Source of the DNA: Candidatus Woesearchaeota archaeon
Lineage (GTDB): Archaea > Nanobdellota > Nanobdellia > Woesearchaeales > ARS49
Length of the DNA stretch: 5,555 nucleotides
Assembly: GCA_016203425.1 (NCBI GenBank)
Contig: JACQMU010000025.1
Coordinates: 1 to 5,555 of the forward strand
Direction of reading: 5' to 3'
Positions 4,134 to 5,555 of the stretch are shown piece by piece. Position 1 is the first letter of the stretch; each line of letters opens with the position of its first letter. The notes below the pieces were generated by a model. The model was not told where the DNA came from. It made no database searches and worked only from the letters and a program-made list of their open reading frames with translations. Position numbers and translations under genes: made by a program.

Positions 4134-5012
4134 ATGGAAGAATTTGCAGTTGAAAAGCGGCGTTTGCAGGAGCTTGGCGGCTCCTTGTTCATTTCACTCC
4201 CTCAAGAATGGGTAAAAACACTGCAGTTGAAGAAGGGTTCTGAGCTTGTGCTTGAAACTGGACAGAACAACCAATTGTGTTTAAGCCCCGTGAAAGCAGT
4301 TAGAACTTTGCGAAAAACCAGAACATTGGTGTTTGGAAAATATCTTCATCGTGAATTGATTGCCGAATATCTTTTTGGCACAGAAATAATTGTTGTTGAA
4401 AAGAAAGATAGTTTCTCAAAGGCTGAACGCCAGCAGGTGTTCAATTACACAAATTATTTGATGAATGTTGAAATTGTTGAAGAAACCGCAACAAAAATTA
4501 CGATTCAGCATTTTCATACAGAAGATGCCCCTTTGAAGATGCTTATTCAGCGCATGTTTTTTCTGACGCACACAATGCTTCTTGATTTAAGCGCTGCGAA
4601 AACAAAAGAAGAGATTGATAGTATTTTGCAGCGTGACATGACTGTTGGAAAAATCTATCTTAACATCATCATGCATTTGCGTTCATTTTTGACAGGCAGG
4701 TTGTTGACGAAGGAATATTCTCTTATTGATATTCTTGATTTGCGTTTGTTGATTAAGCAGATTGAATTAATTGGTGATGAAATTAAGGGTCTTGCGCACG
4801 CAGTATTAGAAGGACAAAAATACAAGCGCGAAGACATTAACTTTTTGGCAGATAAATATTCTGAAGCATTTAAGTCGTACGTGGAAAAAAATGTTGTTGT
4901 CGCACAAACATTTTGGGATTCTGAAAAACGCGACAAAGAACGCTTGCGCCACAATGAATATCTCGTCAGGATTTACATGCACATTAAGGATATTAGTGAT
5001 TTAGTGATCTGA
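4134..5012 (+). CDS. AbrB-PhoU fusion regulator (archaeal PhoU family)
   Basis: This 292-residue protein joins an N-terminal SpoVT/AbrB DNA-binding domain to a PhoU-like helical region, an arrangement common in archaea and usually annotated as a phosphate uptake regulator. The AbrB part is residues 7-52: LQELGGSLFISLPQEWVKTL at 11-30 is typical, followed by LKKGSELVLE (32-41) and LCLSPV (48-53). The rest is mostly helical. KQIELIGDEIKGLA (208-221) contains the PhoU E-x3-D metal-binding type motif (E211, D215), and the end (RIYMHIKDISDLVI) is a final PhoU-like helix. The expected role is DNA binding that responds to phosphate or metal status; the target is not shown by the sequence. No pst transport genes are adjacent. 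The ATG at 4134 fits both the domain start and the TATA spacing. Palindromes around its own promoter suggest autoregulation and control of the divergent gene. Confidence 0.85.
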   Translation: MEEFAVEKRRLQELGGSLFISLPQEWVKTLQLKKGSELVLETGQNNQLCLSPVKAVRTLRKTRTLVFGKYLHRELIAEYLFGTEIIVVEKKDSFSKAERQQVFNYTNYLMNVEIVEETATKITIQHFHTEDAPLKMLIQRMFFLTHTMLLDLSAAKTKEEIDSILQRDMTVGKIYLNIIMHLRSFLTGRLLTKEYSLIDILDLRLLIKQIELIGDEIKGLAHAVLEGQKYKREDINFLADKYSEAFKSYVEKNVVVAQTFWDSEKRDKERLRHNEYLVRIYMHIKDISDLVI

Positions 5013-5018
5013 AACTAA

Positions 5019-5094
5019 ACTTTTGCGTTTTACATAACAATGTAGGGGCAAAAGCTTTAGTAAAGTTGCCTTTTGCACTATGAAACGTAAAAGT
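5019..5094 (+). other. Foldable intergenic segment (possible 3' structure or small RNA)
   Basis: An imperfect long inverted repeat joins ACTTTTGCGTTTTACAT (5019-5035) to ATGAAACGTAAAAGT (5080-5094). Inside are ACAT-aaca-ATGT (5032-5042), GGCAA/TTGCC (5047-5051 with 5066-5070) closed by CTTT-AGT-AAAG (5055-5065), and the competing pair GCAAAAG/CTTTTGC (5048-5054 with 5070-5076). The segment begins 7 nt after the regulator stop and ends before the initiator-tRNA promoter. It may be the 3' end structure of the regulator mRNA or a small RNA. I do not recognise a known family. Confidence 0.35.
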
Positions 5095-5108
5095 CAACTG
5101 AAAGCAAC

Positions 5109-5117
5109 GTTTATATA
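5109..5117 (+). promoter_or_regulatory. TATA box of the initiator tRNA gene
   Basis: GTTTATATA at 5109-5117 is a strong archaeal TATA box centred about 33 bp before the tRNA start at 5146, giving a leader of only a few nucleotides. Confidence 0.7.
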
Positions 5118-5176
5118 GCATCGTCTGTTTCACACTGTAATCAATAGCGAGGTAGAGCAGCCTGGAGTGCTCGGTG

Positions 5177-5205
5177 AGGTATTCTTTTTCGAGAATGCCA
5201 CGAAA
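5177..5205 (+). other. 29-nt tRNA intron at non-canonical position 29/30
   Basis: The intron interrupts the 5' strand of the anticodon stem. Its core is a hairpin GGTATTCT/AGAATGCC (5178-5185 with 5192-5199, one G-U) with loop TTTTCG. The junctions make a relaxed BHB: left bulge TGA (5175-5177) cut as TG^A, central helix TCG/CGA plus one G-A mismatch, right bulge AAG (5204-5206) cut as AA^G, then CG pairs in the exons. Removal creates the perfect GTGGG/CCCAC stem. Confidence 0.8.
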
Positions 5206-5213
5206 GGCTCATA

Positions 5214-5229
5214 AACTCCAGATTGAGAG
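5214..5229 (+). other. 16-nt tRNA intron at canonical position 37/38
   Basis: The BHB has a perfect central helix CTCA/TGAG (5208-5211 with 5224-5227). The left bulge TAA (5212-5214) is cut as TA^A and the right bulge AGA (5228-5230) as AG^A, stacked on anticodon-stem strand CCCAC. The central helix uses the anticodon bases, as is usual for this intron position. Confidence 0.88.
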
Positions 5230-5265
5230 ACCCACAGGTCAGTGGTTCAAATCCACTCCTCGCTA

Positions 5266-5278
5266 TTTCTTTTTTTTT
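5266..5278 (+). terminator. T-rich terminator after the initiator tRNA
   Basis: Directly after the discriminator A come TTT, C and nine T residues. A long T-run next to a tRNA 3' end is a strong archaeal termination signal. Confidence 0.75.
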
Positions 5279-5302
5279 CACTGAATAAGTATGCACGGAA
5301 GG

Positions 5303-5310
5303 TATAAAAA
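5303..5310 (+). promoter_or_regulatory. TATA box of the LAGLIDADG gene
   Basis: TATAAAAA at 5303-5310 is centred 26-27 bp before the second in-frame ATG (5333) and 20-21 bp before the first (5327). If the gene is leaderless like its neighbours, 5333 may be the true start. Confidence 0.5.
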
Positions 5311-5326
5311 GCCTTAAAATATAATT

Positions 5327-5555
5327 ATGCGAATGCTTAAAAGAGCGTTAGAGCAACCAGAATTATTTGCAGAATTTGCAGGCATACTTCTAGGCGATGG
5401 TTCTTTGAGTCGTTACGAATGTAAAAGTCGCCAAGGAATTAAAATCCAAAGTCGATTGAAAGTAACACTGGACTCTAGAGAAACGGATTATGCAAAATAC
5501 GTCCAAGAGCTACTCACTAAGTTATTTGAAGTAAAATCATTAGTACGGTTTAAGA
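5327..5555 (+). CDS. LAGLIDADG homing endonuclease, N-terminal part (runs off right edge)
   Basis: The open frame from 5327 gives 76 complete codons and continues past the window. Residues 17-27 are FAGILLGDGSL, a clear LAGLIDADG first motif with catalytic acid D24. It is followed by KVTLDSRETDYAKYVQELL (about 45-63), KLF and VRFK, the usual alpha-beta pattern of the family's DNA-binding domain. Such enzymes cut a long DNA site and spread their own gene or a host intron or intein; some act as maturases. This one seems free-standing: it has its own TATA box and starts about 60 bp after the initiator tRNA, with no host gene frame around it. Alternative start ATG at 5333. Codon use (CGA, AGT, CTA, ACG) looks slightly different from ahcY, but the piece is too short to judge transfer. 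Whether a second motif is present cannot be seen. Confidence 0.85.
   Translation, partial: MRMLKRALEQPELFAEFAGILLGDGSLSRYECKSRQGIKIQSRLKVTLDSRETDYAKYVQELLTKLFEVKSLVRFK

Larger units (their letters stand above)
5146..5265 (+). tRNA. Initiator tRNA-Met(CAU) with two BHB introns
   Basis: Removing introns at 5177-5205 and 5214-5229 leaves a 75-nt tRNA. Its acceptor is AGCGAGG/CCTCGCT, its D-stem GAGC/GCTC, its anticodon stem GTGGG/CCCAC with loop CTCATAA (anticodon CAT at 5210-5212), its variable loop AGGTC and its T-stem AGTGG/CCACT with loop TTCAAAT; the discriminator is A at 5265. Three G-C pairs next to the anticodon loop and an A1-U72 pair mark it as an archaeal initiator rather than an elongator. 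With only the 37/38 intron removed the anticodon stem would be GTGAG/CCCAC with an A-C mismatch and 29 excess bases, so both introns are needed for a proper fold. CCA is not encoded; a long T-run follows. Confidence 0.93.

Overview
The window reads as a moderately AT-rich chromosome segment from an archaeon, most likely a DPANN lineage of the Woesearchaeota/Pacearchaeota kind. The archaeal signals are TATA-like boxes centred about 27 bp before start codons with almost no leader, two tRNA genes whose introns fold into bulge-helix-bulge (BHB) motifs, tRNAs without an encoded CCA, an archaeal-type S-adenosylhomocysteinase and an AbrB-PhoU fusion regulator. The DPANN placement is inference from gene content and style.

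Layout, left to right. A secreted protein, possibly transglutaminase-related, runs off the left edge on the minus strand (1-322). It is divergent from ahcY (401-1663, plus), which breaks down S-adenosylhomocysteine. A gap of about 130 bp follows, with two hairpins and a copy of the last bases of ahcY. Next, on the minus strand, is an SDR nucleotide-sugar enzyme (1798-2619) closely resembling plant and giant-virus NRS/ER (UDP-rhamnose epimerase/reductase). From 2718 to 2986 lies a compound tRNA-Ser(GCU) locus: the 5' three quarters of an intron-bearing tRNA-Ser, then a complete tRNA-Ser(GCU), then a 17-nt tRNA-Ser 3' end. A 226-residue protein of unknown function follows (3033-3713, plus), the only gene here with a strong Shine-Dalgarno site. 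It converges with a CutA-like protein (minus, 3697-4098), which is divergent from the AbrB-PhoU regulator (4134-5012). After a foldable spacer comes the initiator tRNA-Met, with two introns (5146-5265), then the start of a LAGLIDADG homing endonuclease (from 5327) that runs off the right edge.

The genes do not form one operon. Most have their own promoter, and the window looks like a set of single housekeeping, envelope and regulatory genes. The points that most deserve attention are the tRNA-in-tRNA arrangement, the two-intron initiator tRNA beside a homing endonuclease gene, and the palindromes that bracket the regulator's promoter.
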